The notes: a model not told the origin generated them from the sequence alone. A stretch of 33,481 nucleotides of DNA from an uncultured Hungatella sp. (GCA_910588325.1 CAJUPP010000041.1:1-33481); one strand, 5' to 3'; shown: positions 15,559-23,068, counted from the first letter of the stretch. Translations and numbers: made by a program.

Positions 15559-16734
15559 TCAACTCCTGCCAAACGCTTTATTTAACGCGTCTTCCTTCAG
15601 CCTTGCACCGATGACGCACACTTTTCCCGTGTAATCCGGCTCTCCCTCCCGGATCTCGAACTCATCCGGCACCAGATCAAAATAGTACCATTTTCCGGGA
15701 ATCTCGCTGGGTATCATGCCCTTTGCCCGGAGAACATCGCCGTATGCATTCCCGTTGGCAAGCTCATCTAGAATCTCTTCCAGCTTCGCCCTGTCGCAAC
15801 CTGTTGCATTCTCCATGCCCCAGCTGCTGAAAACTTCGTCTGCATGGTGGTGATGGTGGTCGTGAGCATGGCAGCCGCAGCCGCATTCTTCATCGTGGTC
15901 GTGATGGTGGTGTTCATGCTCGCAGCCGCATTCCTCTCCATCATGGTGATGGTGATGTTCATGTTCGCAGCCGCATTCCTCTCCATCATGGTGATGGTGA
16001 TGTTCATGCTCGCAGCCGCATTCCTCTCCATCGTGGTGGTGATGCCCATGTCCGCAGCCGCACTCCTCTCCATCATGGTGATGATGCCCGTGCTTCCGGC
16101 TCTCCTCCACCTCTTTCATCAAATCTTCAGCCATGGTATCCGGCTTCTCGATGATCTCCAGAAGCTGGGCGCCGCTAAGCTGGCTGCACGGAGTAGTCAC
16201 TATAGAAGCCGTCTCATTATGCTCTCTCAGCATCTCCACCGCCTTCTGTACCTTGGCTTCATCCGTCACATCGGTTCTGCTGAGTACAATAGTCCCCGCA
16301 TTTTCCACCTGATTGTTGAAAAACTCTCCGAAATTCTTCATATACATCTTGCACTTGGAAGCGTCCACAACGGTCACCGCGCTGTTTAACGTCACATCCA
16401 CCGTAGCCGCCACATCCCGGACAGCCTTCATCACATCGGACAGCTTTCCAACCCCTGACGGCTCGATAATCACCCTGTCCGGTTTGTACTTTGTCAGCAC
16501 TTCCTCCAGAGACTTTCCGAAATCCCCCACCAGAGAACAGCAGATACATCCGGAATTCATCTCCCGGATCTCAATTCCGGAGTCCTTCAAAAACCCTCCG
16601 TCAATCCCAATCTCGCCGAACTCGTTCTCAATCAGCACCACCTGCTCCCCGGCGATGGCCTCCTCCAAAAGCTTTTTAATAAATGTAGTTTTTCCGGCTC
16701 CCAAGAAACCGGAGATAATATCAATCTTTGTCAT
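15559..16734 (-). CDS. COG0523/CobW-family GTP-dependent metallochaperone with His/Cys-rich metal-binding insert
   Basis: 391 aa. P-loop GFLGAGKT at 9-16, ENEFGEIGID at 36-45, the metal motif CICC at 63-66 (CxCC), EPSG switch at 91-94 and SRTD at 152-155 in the guanine-specificity position. Residues 215-297 are a low-complexity insert with 35 His and 11 Cys, built from four copies of HHHHDGEECGC plus a degenerate end. The CobW_C domain follows to the end. Family members load or store Zn, Co or Ni in the cytosol; the very large insert suggests a reservoir or sensor function. It is the first gene of a two-gene operon. AAGGGA precedes the ATG. No B. subtilis-type Zur box was seen upstream. Confidence 0.88.
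   Translation of the reverse strand: MTKIDIISGFLGAGKTTFIKKLLEEAIAGEQVVLIENEFGEIGIDGGFLKDSGIEIREMNSGCICCSLVGDFGKSLEEVLTKYKPDRVIIEPSGVGKLSDVMKAVRDVAATVDVTLNSAVTVVDASKCKMYMKNFGEFFNNQVENAGTIVLSRTDVTDEAKVQKAVEMLREHNETASIVTTPCSQLSGAQLLEIIEKPDTMAEDLMKEVEESRKHGHHHHDGEECGCGHGHHHHDGEECGCEHEHHHHHDGEECGCEHEHHHHHDGEECGCEHEHHHHDHDEECGCGCHAHDHHHHHADEVFSSWGMENATGCDRAKLEEILDELANGNAYGDVLRAKGMIPSEIPGKWYYFDLVPDEFEIREGEPDYTGKVCVIGARLKEDALNKAFGRS
15841..16086 (-). repeat. Tandem 42/45-bp repeats coding the His/Cys insert
   Basis: The coding sequence for residues 217-298 consists of four tandem units of 42-45 bp, each encoding HHHHDGEECGC followed by GHG or EHEH, plus a decayed fifth unit. The two middle 45-bp copies are nearly identical at DNA level, so slippage or recombination in this array is likely and would keep the frame. 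The complementary strand has a long open frame here that is only an artefact of the repeat. Confidence 0.85.
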
Positions 16735-16761
16735 AATATTTTCCCTTCTTTCTAATCTTCT

Positions 16762-16790
16762 ATTTTGTCACAAACTTCCCGTAAAGTCAA
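16762..16790 (-). promoter_or_regulatory. Promoter of the CobW operon
   Basis: On the minus strand TTGACT (16790-16785), 17 bases, CAAAAT (16767-16762), with TG one base before the -10. It places the transcription start about 20 bases before the ATG at 16734. No clear operator overlaps it. Confidence 0.5.
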
Positions 16791-16957
16791 TATGTCCGGG
16801 ACGTCTGCTGCTAAATCCTTGGGCTGTCATACGTCAGATACCCTGCATTACTGTTCACTCCCAATGTCAGGATACCAGGGTCAAAAGACCTTTTGCCCCC
16901 ATCATCATGTCAGTTAGTTAAATATTCGGTTAGATTCTGCTTTCTGAAATTGAGAAG

Positions 16958-17131
16958 ATGAACCAGCACCGTGAGGATTTCTGCAGGCATCCTGAATTGA
17001 CAGACCAGTACCGTCATATCTGCCAGAAAGCGGCTTTTGACTATTCCCCGGAACAGGGATACGGGGAATACGAAATATCCCTCTCAGATGGGGAATTGAA
17101 ACTTCTTTCTGCACACTCAAACACACGATAG
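16958..17131 (+). CDS. Small ORF or gene fragment of unknown function (57 aa)
   Basis: ATG at 16958 to TAG at 17129-17131. The translation (MNQHREDFCRHPELTDQYRH..., later SPEQGYGEYEISLSDGELK) has strongly protein-like composition, and the frame stays open upstream to a TAG at 16931. No good ribosome site precedes the ATG, so it may be the 3' end of a gene whose start has been lost. It lies on the same strand as the unknown gene at 17396. The rest of 16791-17238 shows no other gene; a small AGGGTC/GACCTT hairpin with TTTT lies near 16878-16895. Confidence 0.45.
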   Translation: MNQHREDFCRHPELTDQYRHICQKAAFDYSPEQGYGEYEISLSDGELKLLSAHSNTR

Positions 17132-17238
17132 CCGCCGTGAATTTCCATGCAAAAAGCAGGCAGATGATCACCTGTGAGATATGGACGAGGCTCATCCTTT
17201 TTAATTTCTGCTCCCACACATATTGAGGCAAAAATATA

Positions 17239-17267
17239 TTTACTAAACCTCCGGACCGGTGTATAAT
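17239..17267 (+). promoter_or_regulatory. Sigma-A promoter for the gene at 17396
   Basis: TTTACT (17239-17244), 17 bases, consensus TATAAT (17262-17267). The predicted start near 17274 gives a leader of about 120 bases that can fold. Confidence 0.7.
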
Positions 17268-17273
17268 AATCCC

Positions 17274-17312
17274 GTCGGCCAATGAAAATCCTGCCGACAC
17301 CCTGGCGGCAGG
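17274..17312 (+). promoter_or_regulatory. Leader with two mutually exclusive hairpins
   Basis: GTCGGC (17274-17279) can pair with GCCGAC (17293-17298), or CCTGCCG (17290-17296) can pair with CGGCAGG (17306-17312). The shared GCCG means only one can form. This is the geometry of an attenuator or RNA switch, but no T-run follows and no known riboswitch core is recognised. Further down the leader an ATGACACAAAA repeat occurs twice (about 17349-17376). Confidence 0.35.
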
Positions 17313-17395
17313 TACTGTGCAAAAAGGTTTTCAGATTTGCAAATAAACATGACACAAAAAATATGACACAAAAGCGAAAAGAAAGGAGCATTAAA

Positions 17396-18016
17396 ATGTT
17401 GGGAAATATAAACCTGGCAGCACCAGGAAACAGCCGATATCTGAAATACGCTTCCCCAAAATCCCTGTTGACAGGAGGCTTTGCGGAACTTGCCTTACAG
17501 GAGGAAGCCCCTTCCCCCAGTGCCCGGACCACCACATCTGAAAAGGGCATGACTTTAAATTTTGAAACATCAGACGGGAAAAAGGGAGAGCTTCACTGGA
17601 GCCAAGACATGCTGGCTTCCATAGGCGGAAACGGCGGTACGGTAAACGCAAGATACCACCAGGATTCAACAGAGGATGACCCGATTGCCGTCATCTGGGG
17701 AACCGATTCCGCAGGAAGGTCCTATGAAACCGTCGTTCATCTGAACGATGTGGATCCTCGTCACGCATCCCCTGGGGAAATGATTGCTTTAAATGCCCAT
17801 CTGTCCAGAATCAACGGCAAAAATGACGCAAGCCCTATTGCGTTGTGGGCATCCACAGGAGTCTTCGGCGCAGACTCCAAGACAGACTACCAGTCATACT
17901 ACAATGACTATATCGCCATGCAAAAACAGGCAGGCAATCAAGCCGGTGCCCGGCTTTATCAGATTCAGATGGAGAGATTTTTATTCTCTGTCCGGCAAGC
18001 AGCAGAAAAAGCATAA
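17396..18016 (+). CDS. Hypothetical protein, unknown function (206 aa)
   Basis: Soluble protein without signal peptide or membrane segment. ATG at 17396 follows AAAGGAG by 7 bases; an upstream in-frame ATG at 17282 lies inside the folded leader and has no ribosome site. Residues 1-45 are Ala/Ser/Pro/Gly-rich, and the middle has beta-type sequence (TLNFETSDGKKGELHWSQD, AVIWGTDSAGRSYETVVHLN). A helical end follows with YQSYYNDYIAMQKQAGNQAG. It resembles a group of uncharacterised Lachnospiraceae proteins with an N-terminal NxSxxxSxY-like start, but no function can be assigned. It has its own promoter. The 57-aa fragment upstream may belong to the same functional group. Confidence 0.75.
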   Translation: MLGNINLAAPGNSRYLKYASPKSLLTGGFAELALQEEAPSPSARTTTSEKGMTLNFETSDGKKGELHWSQDMLASIGGNGGTVNARYHQDSTEDDPIAVIWGTDSAGRSYETVVHLNDVDPRHASPGEMIALNAHLSRINGKNDASPIALWASTGVFGADSKTDYQSYYNDYIAMQKQAGNQAGARLYQIQMERFLFSVRQAAEKA

Positions 18017-18112
18017 TGGTAACAAAAAATATGTTTGGACTTATGGGTCATCCGTTTTCCAATAATTTTTCCGAAAAAGGAACCGGGCGGCCTGAAATGT
18101 AAGAAAGCATAC

Positions 18113-18258
18113 ATGGTTCTGAACGACAGAAGAACCATAGGTTTACCTGCAAATCTGCCGGCTTAAAATTTGCAAATCCACGAACCTGCCGCCACACGCT
18201 ATACCGGAACCAAGAGTCTGGCGCGCCGGAGCGCAGCTGCGCCAGCAGCCATCGTGTG
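18113..18258 (+). promoter_or_regulatory. Structured leader before the PsiE-like gene
   Basis: Between 18017 and 18287 there is no gene. ATGGTTCT (18113-18120) pairs with AGAACCAT (18131-18138), possibly ending the upstream transcript though no T-run follows. CACACG (18193-18198) pairs with CGTGTG (18253-18258) and encloses CTGGCGC/GCGCCAG (18218-18224/18239-18245). The nested, GC-rich fold ends 15 bases before the AAGGAGG site. It matches no riboswitch class I know. No clear promoter was found in this gap, so the gene may be cotranscribed with the one at 17396. Confidence 0.35.
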
Positions 18259-18287
18259 CCAACCGATTTTATTAAGGAGGACTTTTC

Positions 18288-18692
18288 ATGAAGCACCCCG
18301 GAAATAAAAGTTCCCGCCATGTGCAGAGTTTTATCTTTAACACGGCCATGCTGCTGGAGCTTCTTGTCGCTCTTATTGTAATTATCGCCCTCATCATCAT
18401 GTTTGCCCACGTACCGGTGGATCTGAAGCTGCTGGTGGAAAACGGAGAATTCAACCAGTTCCTCAAAAAAATGTTTGACTTAATCATCGGAATCGAGCTT
18501 CTAAAAATGCTGTGCCGCCATGACCTGGATTCCATCGTTGAGGTACTTCTGTTCTCTGTGGCCCGGGAGATGATTATTGAACACATGCCTATTTATTATG
18601 AGCTGGTGGGAATCATCGCCATCGCTATTCTGTTCCTCGTAAGAAAATATCTGTTTGTCTCCGCACTGGACAAGGCCGATGACGAACAATAA
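18288..18692 (+). CDS. Small integral membrane protein, PsiE-like
   Basis: 134 aa with membrane segments at about 16-40, 62-78 (shorter) and 105-126. The middle motif DLIIGIELLKMLCRHDLDSIVEVLLFSVAREMIIEH resembles the phosphate-starvation-inducible PsiE family, whose biochemical role is not known. AAGGAGG at 18274-18280 is a strong ribosome site 7 bases before the ATG. The stop lies only 8 bases from the stop of the convergent cupin gene, with no hairpin between, so the two transcripts probably overlap at their 3' ends. Confidence 0.7.
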   Translation: MKHPGNKSSRHVQSFIFNTAMLLELLVALIVIIALIIMFAHVPVDLKLLVENGEFNQFLKKMFDLIIGIELLKMLCRHDLDSIVEVLLFSVAREMIIEHMPIYYELVGIIAIAILFLVRKYLFVSALDKADDEQ

Positions 18693-18700
18693 ATGCTGCT

Positions 18701-19051
18701 TTATACGATGGCATCCTCCTTTGTATATGCCCCAAGAGAATTCTCTTTTACCTGGATGCAGACAAAGCTGATGGCCGTATCTTCCGATGCAAAAAACTGA
18801 CGTCTGGCCGCCGGAGAGATGCGCACCCAATCTCCGGCCGCAAGTGCAACCGCCTCTCCATCTATCACAGCCTTCCCTTTCCCAGCAAGAATCCCGTAAA
18901 TCTCTTCATTATTCTTATGTGCATGAACAAAAGGAATACCGGCTCCTGCCGGAAGATTATTCAGGCTTACCTCCGCTCCAGTCAGAGAGAGCAGATCATG
19001 AAGCTCTGTTCTTGCATCTGGTGCCACACTTACCTTGTTAAAATTTGCCAT
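18701..19051 (-). CDS. Cupin-domain protein
   Basis: 116 aa, one conserved beta-barrel cupin domain. Motif 1 is HAHKNNEEIYGILAGKGKAVIDGE (His, His and Glu as metal ligands, around residues 44-67) and motif 2 is AAGDWVRISPAARRQF, where the usual His is replaced by a residue in the PAARRQF stretch, so metal binding may be incomplete. Small cupins of this kind act as isomerases, dioxygenases or sensors; the substrate is unknown. TAAGGAGG precedes the ATG by 7 bases. It has its own consensus-like promoter with two palindromes, which points to specific regulation. Confidence 0.85.
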   Translation of the reverse strand: MANFNKVSVAPDARTELHDLLSLTGAEVSLNNLPAGAGIPFVHAHKNNEEIYGILAGKGKAVIDGEAVALAAGDWVRISPAARRQFFASEDTAISFVCIQVKENSLGAYTKEDAIV

Positions 19052-19088
19052 ATTAATTTCCTCCTTATTTTTGTTGTAACTTTCATTG

Positions 19089-19136
19089 ATACATCAATAT
19101 GTATATCACATCTTCGTTGTAATGTCAATAGTTACA
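19089..19136 (-). promoter_or_regulatory. Regulated promoter of the cupin gene with two palindromes
   Basis: On the minus strand TTGACA (19128-19123), 17 bases, TATACA (19105-19100). TGTAA-N9-TTACA (19118-19136) covers the -35, and ATACAT-CAAT-ATGTAT (19089-19104) covers the -10. Both are in repressor positions. The outer edge of the first palindrome touches the stop codon of the transglutaminase gene (19137-19139), so the promoter is packed directly behind that gene. The regulator is not identifiable. Confidence 0.65.
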
Positions 19137-21704
19137 TTATTTTTTCTTTCCGTCTGTAAACTTCACCCTTAATAACTCCAGAAGCAGTTTCACAGTTCCC
19201 ACATTGTAACCGCTGCACCCATAGACACCATTCAATCCCGGATTTACAAGAATCAACAGCGGAAGTTTATCAGGTTCCACATACATCCGCCGGGCCGCAG
19301 ACTGGGCAATATCATCAGAAGCATAAAATACAATCTTCGCCTCAGGAAACGCTTTCACGGCTCTCTCCCATGCTGAAGTTTTCTGTATGGCATGGGTTTC
19401 CATTAAAAAACAAATTCCCACCTTCATGTCTCTTAAATTTTTTGCATATAGATTCATTTCATTCAACACATGCTCCGTAGGCTCTTCACCCGGCTTAAGA
19501 AAGACCAGGATATGCATACAGGATTCTGTCAATGCAGAGATTGGCCTTATTTTTCCGTTATCTTCAACCTCAAAATTCTCCAGCTCATTGGATACCAACA
19601 GTTCCTCCCCATAACCGCTTCGCATACGCAGTTCCTGTTCTTCCCTCTGTCCTGCCTCCAGACTAATTTTGCATTCTGATGCCAGCTGGTCTCCCCCCGG
19701 CAGACGATTTGTTGTCAGCAGCCTATAGAATCCAGGCTTCAGCTCCAGCCGCAGTTCCTTACCTTCAAATTTCCTTTCCTCATAATTCAATGTAACGAAA
19801 CTGTCCTGGCGGTACTGTCCGATTGTCCAGTTCTGATAATAATTCCATTCTTCCCCATCCTTACGCTTCAATACAAGAATCCCTTTTTCCGGTGATTTTG
19901 TACATTCTTTTGTATCAAAGATTCTTACAAACCCATCATTCTTATAGATTTCCGCCTCCCGTGTAACCGGATTCAGACGTGCCGGAATCCCCATTGTGCG
20001 GCAGATTGCCACACATAGAATGTTTCTGCTTATAGGATTTCCAAACTTGGTCTTTAATGTTCCTGACGGTGTGGAGAACAGCGTGCTATAATCATCCTTT
20101 TCGTCATACCGTATGTTCTCCTCAATGTAGCTCTGGATTAATCCAGGGTCCTTTTTAAACTGCTCCTTCTCTCTGTCACTGAAAAATTGCTGTATTTTTT
20201 CCCTAAATGGCGTTATTTCTTCAAAATATATCCGCGGACAAAGAATGTATCGGATATAAATCTCCAATTCTCCCTTTTCTTCCCATTCCCCGCGATACCC
20301 AGAAGCTTCCCGCAAATGTGACTCCAGCACGTTTCCTTTGACGTCTTTATAATCTTTTTCACTCAGACTGTGCAGCATCCTCTTTCTGTCAGGATTCCTG
20401 TCCTTTTCTAAAAATCCATATATCTGACAGAAATTGCCTGCTGCCAGACGTAAAATTTTCTCTTCTTCCGGATACTTTTCCGCCAATTCTTCTCTGTAAT
20501 ATCCGTCTATACGTTCCGTCCTCAGCATTGCCGATGCCTGAAGCCGCTGACGGTTCTTTTCCTTTTGCTGTTTTGTTATATGTACCTGATACACCACAGA
20601 TTCCTTCGGGGCCTTGATGTCAATCTCTGTCCATACACCTGAGCCTTCCCTGTCTCTTCCTTTTTTTAATGTAAGCAGCACCTCCTCCCTATCCTTTACA
20701 TAGACAGTTTTCTCACCGATTCCCGTCCCTTTCATGGCCCATAAATGCACAGTACCGATTCCCAAATGCAGGGAAGCCTTTCCTTCCTCATCTGTACTCA
20801 GCGCCGCAATACGGCCATATTCCCCACTGTTTAAAACCTCTATCAGAACCTTTGCCTTTCCTGCCGGCGTCCCGTCCTCTTCTGCCACGCTTATCTGAAG
20901 TTCCCCTGTCTTTGCATATCTTGCTGTAATATTGTGATAATACAGACCTTCTTCCTGGGTAATACACATTGAATCCCCGCTGGCTTTATAGTCAGAAAAC
21001 TCTCTTGTATGAATCATCATTGCTCTTGATGAAGCGTTCACAAACCATCCTTTATCCAATACCTCTTCCGGCTCACATGCTCCCAGAAAATGCCATTTTC
21101 CATTTACATAGACCTCCACCCAGGCATGATTATCATCACAATGTGCCCACTTAGGGGTATAAACCTGTCTTGCCGGAATTCCCACGCTGCGCAGTGCCGT
21201 CACCGCAAAAGTTGATTCTTCCCCGCACCTTCCCTTTCCTGAGCGATACATGGTCATGGGAGAAACTGTTCTGATATCAGAAGCTTCATAGCTTCCGTTT
21301 TCCGCACACCAGTAGTTAATCTCCAGCACGGCTTCCTCAAGGGTTTTCTTTTCAATCCGGTCTATCAGCCGTTTATAAAAGAACCGGCGGCAGTCTTCAA
21401 TCCTCTCAGAATTGATTCGATAATACAGAACATGATGCAGGAATATCTCTTCCGGCAGGTTGCGGCACCAATCCATGGTCTCATATAACATAAGCCCATG
21501 CCGAACAAAGCCTAAAAATACTTCAAATTCGTATGTCCCGGCATCCCCAAGAGGCATGGTTCCATAAAAAAATTTCATCAGAACTTGTTCCTCTGGCGTA
21601 CATATCTTAAGCTTCCATTCAATCTCTCTCCTCAACTCGCCTGGCAGATTGGTTCGTCCTTCATATACCTGCTGTGCATATTTCTTAAACGTATCCTCAA
21701 ACAT
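19137..21704 (-). CDS. Large transglutaminase-like protein with C-terminal thioredoxin-like domain
   Basis: 855 aa, no signal peptide, so probably cytosolic. ATG at 21704 follows GGAGG; the open frame extends 23 codons further without a better start. A transglutaminase/protease core lies at ~140-215: GKGRCGEES with Cys160, then DDNHAWVEVYVNGKW with His193. At the third catalytic position the sequence is GACEPE, so Glu211 may replace Asp. Residues ~285-370 look like a carboxypeptidase-regulatory/Ig-like beta domain, and a second helical and beta region (~420-740) contains another IPARLNPVTREAEIY stretch resembling a degenerate transglutaminase end. The last ~115 residues (ILVFLKPGEE... to DKLPLLILVNP) fit a thioredoxin fold without CxxC. 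It could be a peptidase or amidase. It follows cutC by 75 bases, probably cotranscribed. Confidence 0.78.
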   Translation of the reverse strand: MFEDTFKKYAQQVYEGRTNLPGELRREIEWKLKICTPEEQVLMKFFYGTMPLGDAGTYEFEVFLGFVRHGLMLYETMDWCRNLPEEIFLHHVLYYRINSERIEDCRRFFYKRLIDRIEKKTLEEAVLEINYWCAENGSYEASDIRTVSPMTMYRSGKGRCGEESTFAVTALRSVGIPARQVYTPKWAHCDDNHAWVEVYVNGKWHFLGACEPEEVLDKGWFVNASSRAMMIHTREFSDYKASGDSMCITQEEGLYYHNITARYAKTGELQISVAEEDGTPAGKAKVLIEVLNSGEYGRIAALSTDEEGKASLHLGIGTVHLWAMKGTGIGEKTVYVKDREEVLLTLKKGRDREGSGVWTEIDIKAPKESVVYQVHITKQQKEKNRQRLQASAMLRTERIDGYYREELAEKYPEEEKILRLAAGNFCQIYGFLEKDRNPDRKRMLHSLSEKDYKDVKGNVLESHLREASGYRGEWEEKGELEIYIRYILCPRIYFEEITPFREKIQQFFSDREKEQFKKDPGLIQSYIEENIRYDEKDDYSTLFSTPSGTLKTKFGNPISRNILCVAICRTMGIPARLNPVTREAEIYKNDGFVRIFDTKECTKSPEKGILVLKRKDGEEWNYYQNWTIGQYRQDSFVTLNYEERKFEGKELRLELKPGFYRLLTTNRLPGGDQLASECKISLEAGQREEQELRMRSGYGEELLVSNELENFEVEDNGKIRPISALTESCMHILVFLKPGEEPTEHVLNEMNLYAKNLRDMKVGICFLMETHAIQKTSAWERAVKAFPEAKIVFYASDDIAQSAARRMYVEPDKLPLLILVNPGLNGVYGCSGYNVGTVKLLLELLRVKFTDGKKK

Positions 21705-21779
21705 TCCCGTCCCTCCTCCGTCAATCCAATAAGATAGTGCCCCCTCGCCGTTGGTTCGGCAGCAAGGCGTCAAAAGGCA

Positions 21780-22556
21780 TTAAAAAATGCTGCGCATTTG
21801 CCTTCCTCCTGGCAATATCGTATTAATTACAGCTCTTGCCTTTTCAATCTCTTCCCTGTCTGTCCGTAAAATGCCAAATTCACTAAGTCCCGGAAGCCCC
21901 ATATTGACCCCCTGCTTCCGATAGCGCATGCCGCTGTCCATCACCTTTTTTCCTGACATATGAAAACTACATCCACGGACATCCTCTATTATCTGGCGGA
22001 TTACTTTTTCATTTACCCCACCGCCTACTAAAATTTCAATTCTCTCATCTGCCTGGACCATCAGCTTTTTTAACACATCCCTGCCTTCCAGGCAACAGGA
22101 GGCCTGTCCCGATGTCAAAATCCTGTCAATTCCCAGTGATACAGCCTCCTCCAGTGCCCTGTAGGGATTCCTGCACACATCAAACGCCCGGTGCAAAGTG
22201 AACCGCAGCGGCCCCGCATACTCTCTAAGCACGCCTATCCTGTCTAAATCCAAATCTCCATCTGCTTTCAGACAACCAGCCACAACTCCGTCAGCACCCA
22301 TTTCCCGAAACATCTCAATATCCTCTTTCACCATCTGAAATTCTGCATCCGTATATAAAAAATCCCCAAACCTTGGCCGAATCAGCACATTCAGTTCTAT
22401 GCCGCACATCTTACGAATCTGTTTAAACTGACTGACTCCAGGCGTCGTCCCTCCTATAATCAGGTTTGCACAAACCTCCAGACAATCTGCGCCTCCTTCC
22501 TGCGCAGATATGGCAGACTCTGCCGAATCAACACATACTTCCAGCTTTGTTCTCAT
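21780..22556 (-). CDS. cutC: CutC family protein
   Basis: 258 aa TIM-barrel protein. The family hallmarks are EVCVDSAESAISAQEGGADCLEVC at the N-terminus, VLIRPRFGDFLYTDAEF, the RFTLHRAFDVC strand and ILTSGQ. CutC was named for copper homeostasis in E. coli, but direct copper handling is disputed and the reaction is unknown. ATG at 22556 follows GGAGGG by 8 bases; 32 further open codons upstream overlap the promoter and were rejected. It has its own promoter and is the first gene of a two-gene unit with the transglutaminase-like protein. Confidence 0.9.
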   Translation of the reverse strand: MRTKLEVCVDSAESAISAQEGGADCLEVCANLIIGGTTPGVSQFKQIRKMCGIELNVLIRPRFGDFLYTDAEFQMVKEDIEMFREMGADGVVAGCLKADGDLDLDRIGVLREYAGPLRFTLHRAFDVCRNPYRALEEAVSLGIDRILTSGQASCCLEGRDVLKKLMVQADERIEILVGGGVNEKVIRQIIEDVRGCSFHMSGKKVMDSGMRYRKQGVNMGLPGLSEFGILRTDREEIEKARAVINTILPGGRQMRSIF

Positions 22557-22574
22557 TTTTCTCCCTCCGAAGGT

Positions 22575-22603
22575 ATCATAGCATACAAGGCCGCCGCCGG
22601 CAA
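22575..22603 (-). promoter_or_regulatory. Promoter of cutC
   Basis: On the minus strand TTGCCG (22603-22598), 17 bases, TATGAT (22580-22575), with TG one base before the -10 (extended -10). The spacer is GC-rich (GCGGCGGCC). The transcript would start only ~12 bases before the ATG at 22556, which leaves just room for the ribosome site, a point against it. Confidence 0.5.
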
Positions 22604-22655
22604 CCAGTACTCTGTTTGATTGGTTGTATAAAGTCCGTCCTTTAGCTTTCACACA

Positions 22656-22698
22656 TAAAAACTGCGGAATACCTTCATCATCTGAAGCATTCCGCAGT
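22656..22698 (-). terminator. Rho-independent terminator of the feo operon
   Basis: Perfect 10-bp arms ACTGCGGAAT (22661-22670) and ATTCCGCAGT (22689-22698), with an inner CTTCA/TGAAG pair. On the minus strand the stem runs into TTTTTATG. It lies 106 bases after the stop of the mini-Fur gene and 58 bases before the -35 of cutC, so it separates the two units. Confidence 0.88.
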
Positions 22699-22804
22699 CT
22701 TCTTCTAATCTGTTTTCTCTGTTTATCTTTTTCCCGCTCTTTTTATGTCACAGCTCCGTATCCTCTTTTTTCATGTCTTCCCGCTTTTTGGGCGGCTCTT
22801 CTCT

Positions 22805-23068
22805 TCAAGCCGACGCCTCCACCGGCTCAATCCGATACATATTTTTTCTCTGTATCAGCCCTGTCTCCTCCAGAGTCTTCACCATACGGTAAACCGTAGC
22901 CATACCGATAGACGGGTCCTTCTTGGCCGCCTGGTAGTATATCTCTTTACAGCAGCAGCACTCATCCTTCAAAATAATATCAATCAACAATTTTCTCTGA
23001 TTCGTGATTCTACAACCATTCTTTTTCAATTCCTGTATAATATAGGCTTTCTTGTCCTGTGCTGACAT
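22805..23068 (-). CDS. Mini-Fur: Fur-family DNA-binding domain only
   Basis: 87 aa against ~140-150 for normal Fur/Zur/PerR. Residues 8-80 are the winged helix: NGCRITNQRKLLIDIIL, then the recognition helix segment IGMATVYRMVKTLEETGLI and the wing QRKNMYRI. The C-terminal dimerisation domain with the His/Cys metal sites is absent, and there is no leftover of it downstream in any frame, so this seems a genuine short form. Four consecutive Cys (37-40, ECCCCKE) sit where the helix linker is expected and could bind metal or Fe-S. GGAGGAGG precedes the ATG. It is the last gene of the feo operon, so it probably senses iron or redox state, as activator or repressor. Confidence 0.8.
   Translation of the reverse strand: MSAQDKKAYIIQELKKNGCRITNQRKLLIDIILKDECCCCKEIYYQAAKKDPSIGMATVYRMVKTLEETGLIQRKNMYRIEPVEASA

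Noticed and set aside
15844..16389. 181-aa Val/Met/Ala-rich frame opposite the CobW gene
   Set aside because: Its apparent membrane character comes from reading the His/Cys codon repeats on the wrong strand.
16735..16800. Zur box before the CobW gene
   Set aside because: No TCGTAAT-N-ATTACGA-like palindrome could be found.
18017..18287. Cobalamin, FMN, c-di-GMP or manganese riboswitch
   Set aside because: The characteristic conserved cores of these classes are missing, despite a structured leader.
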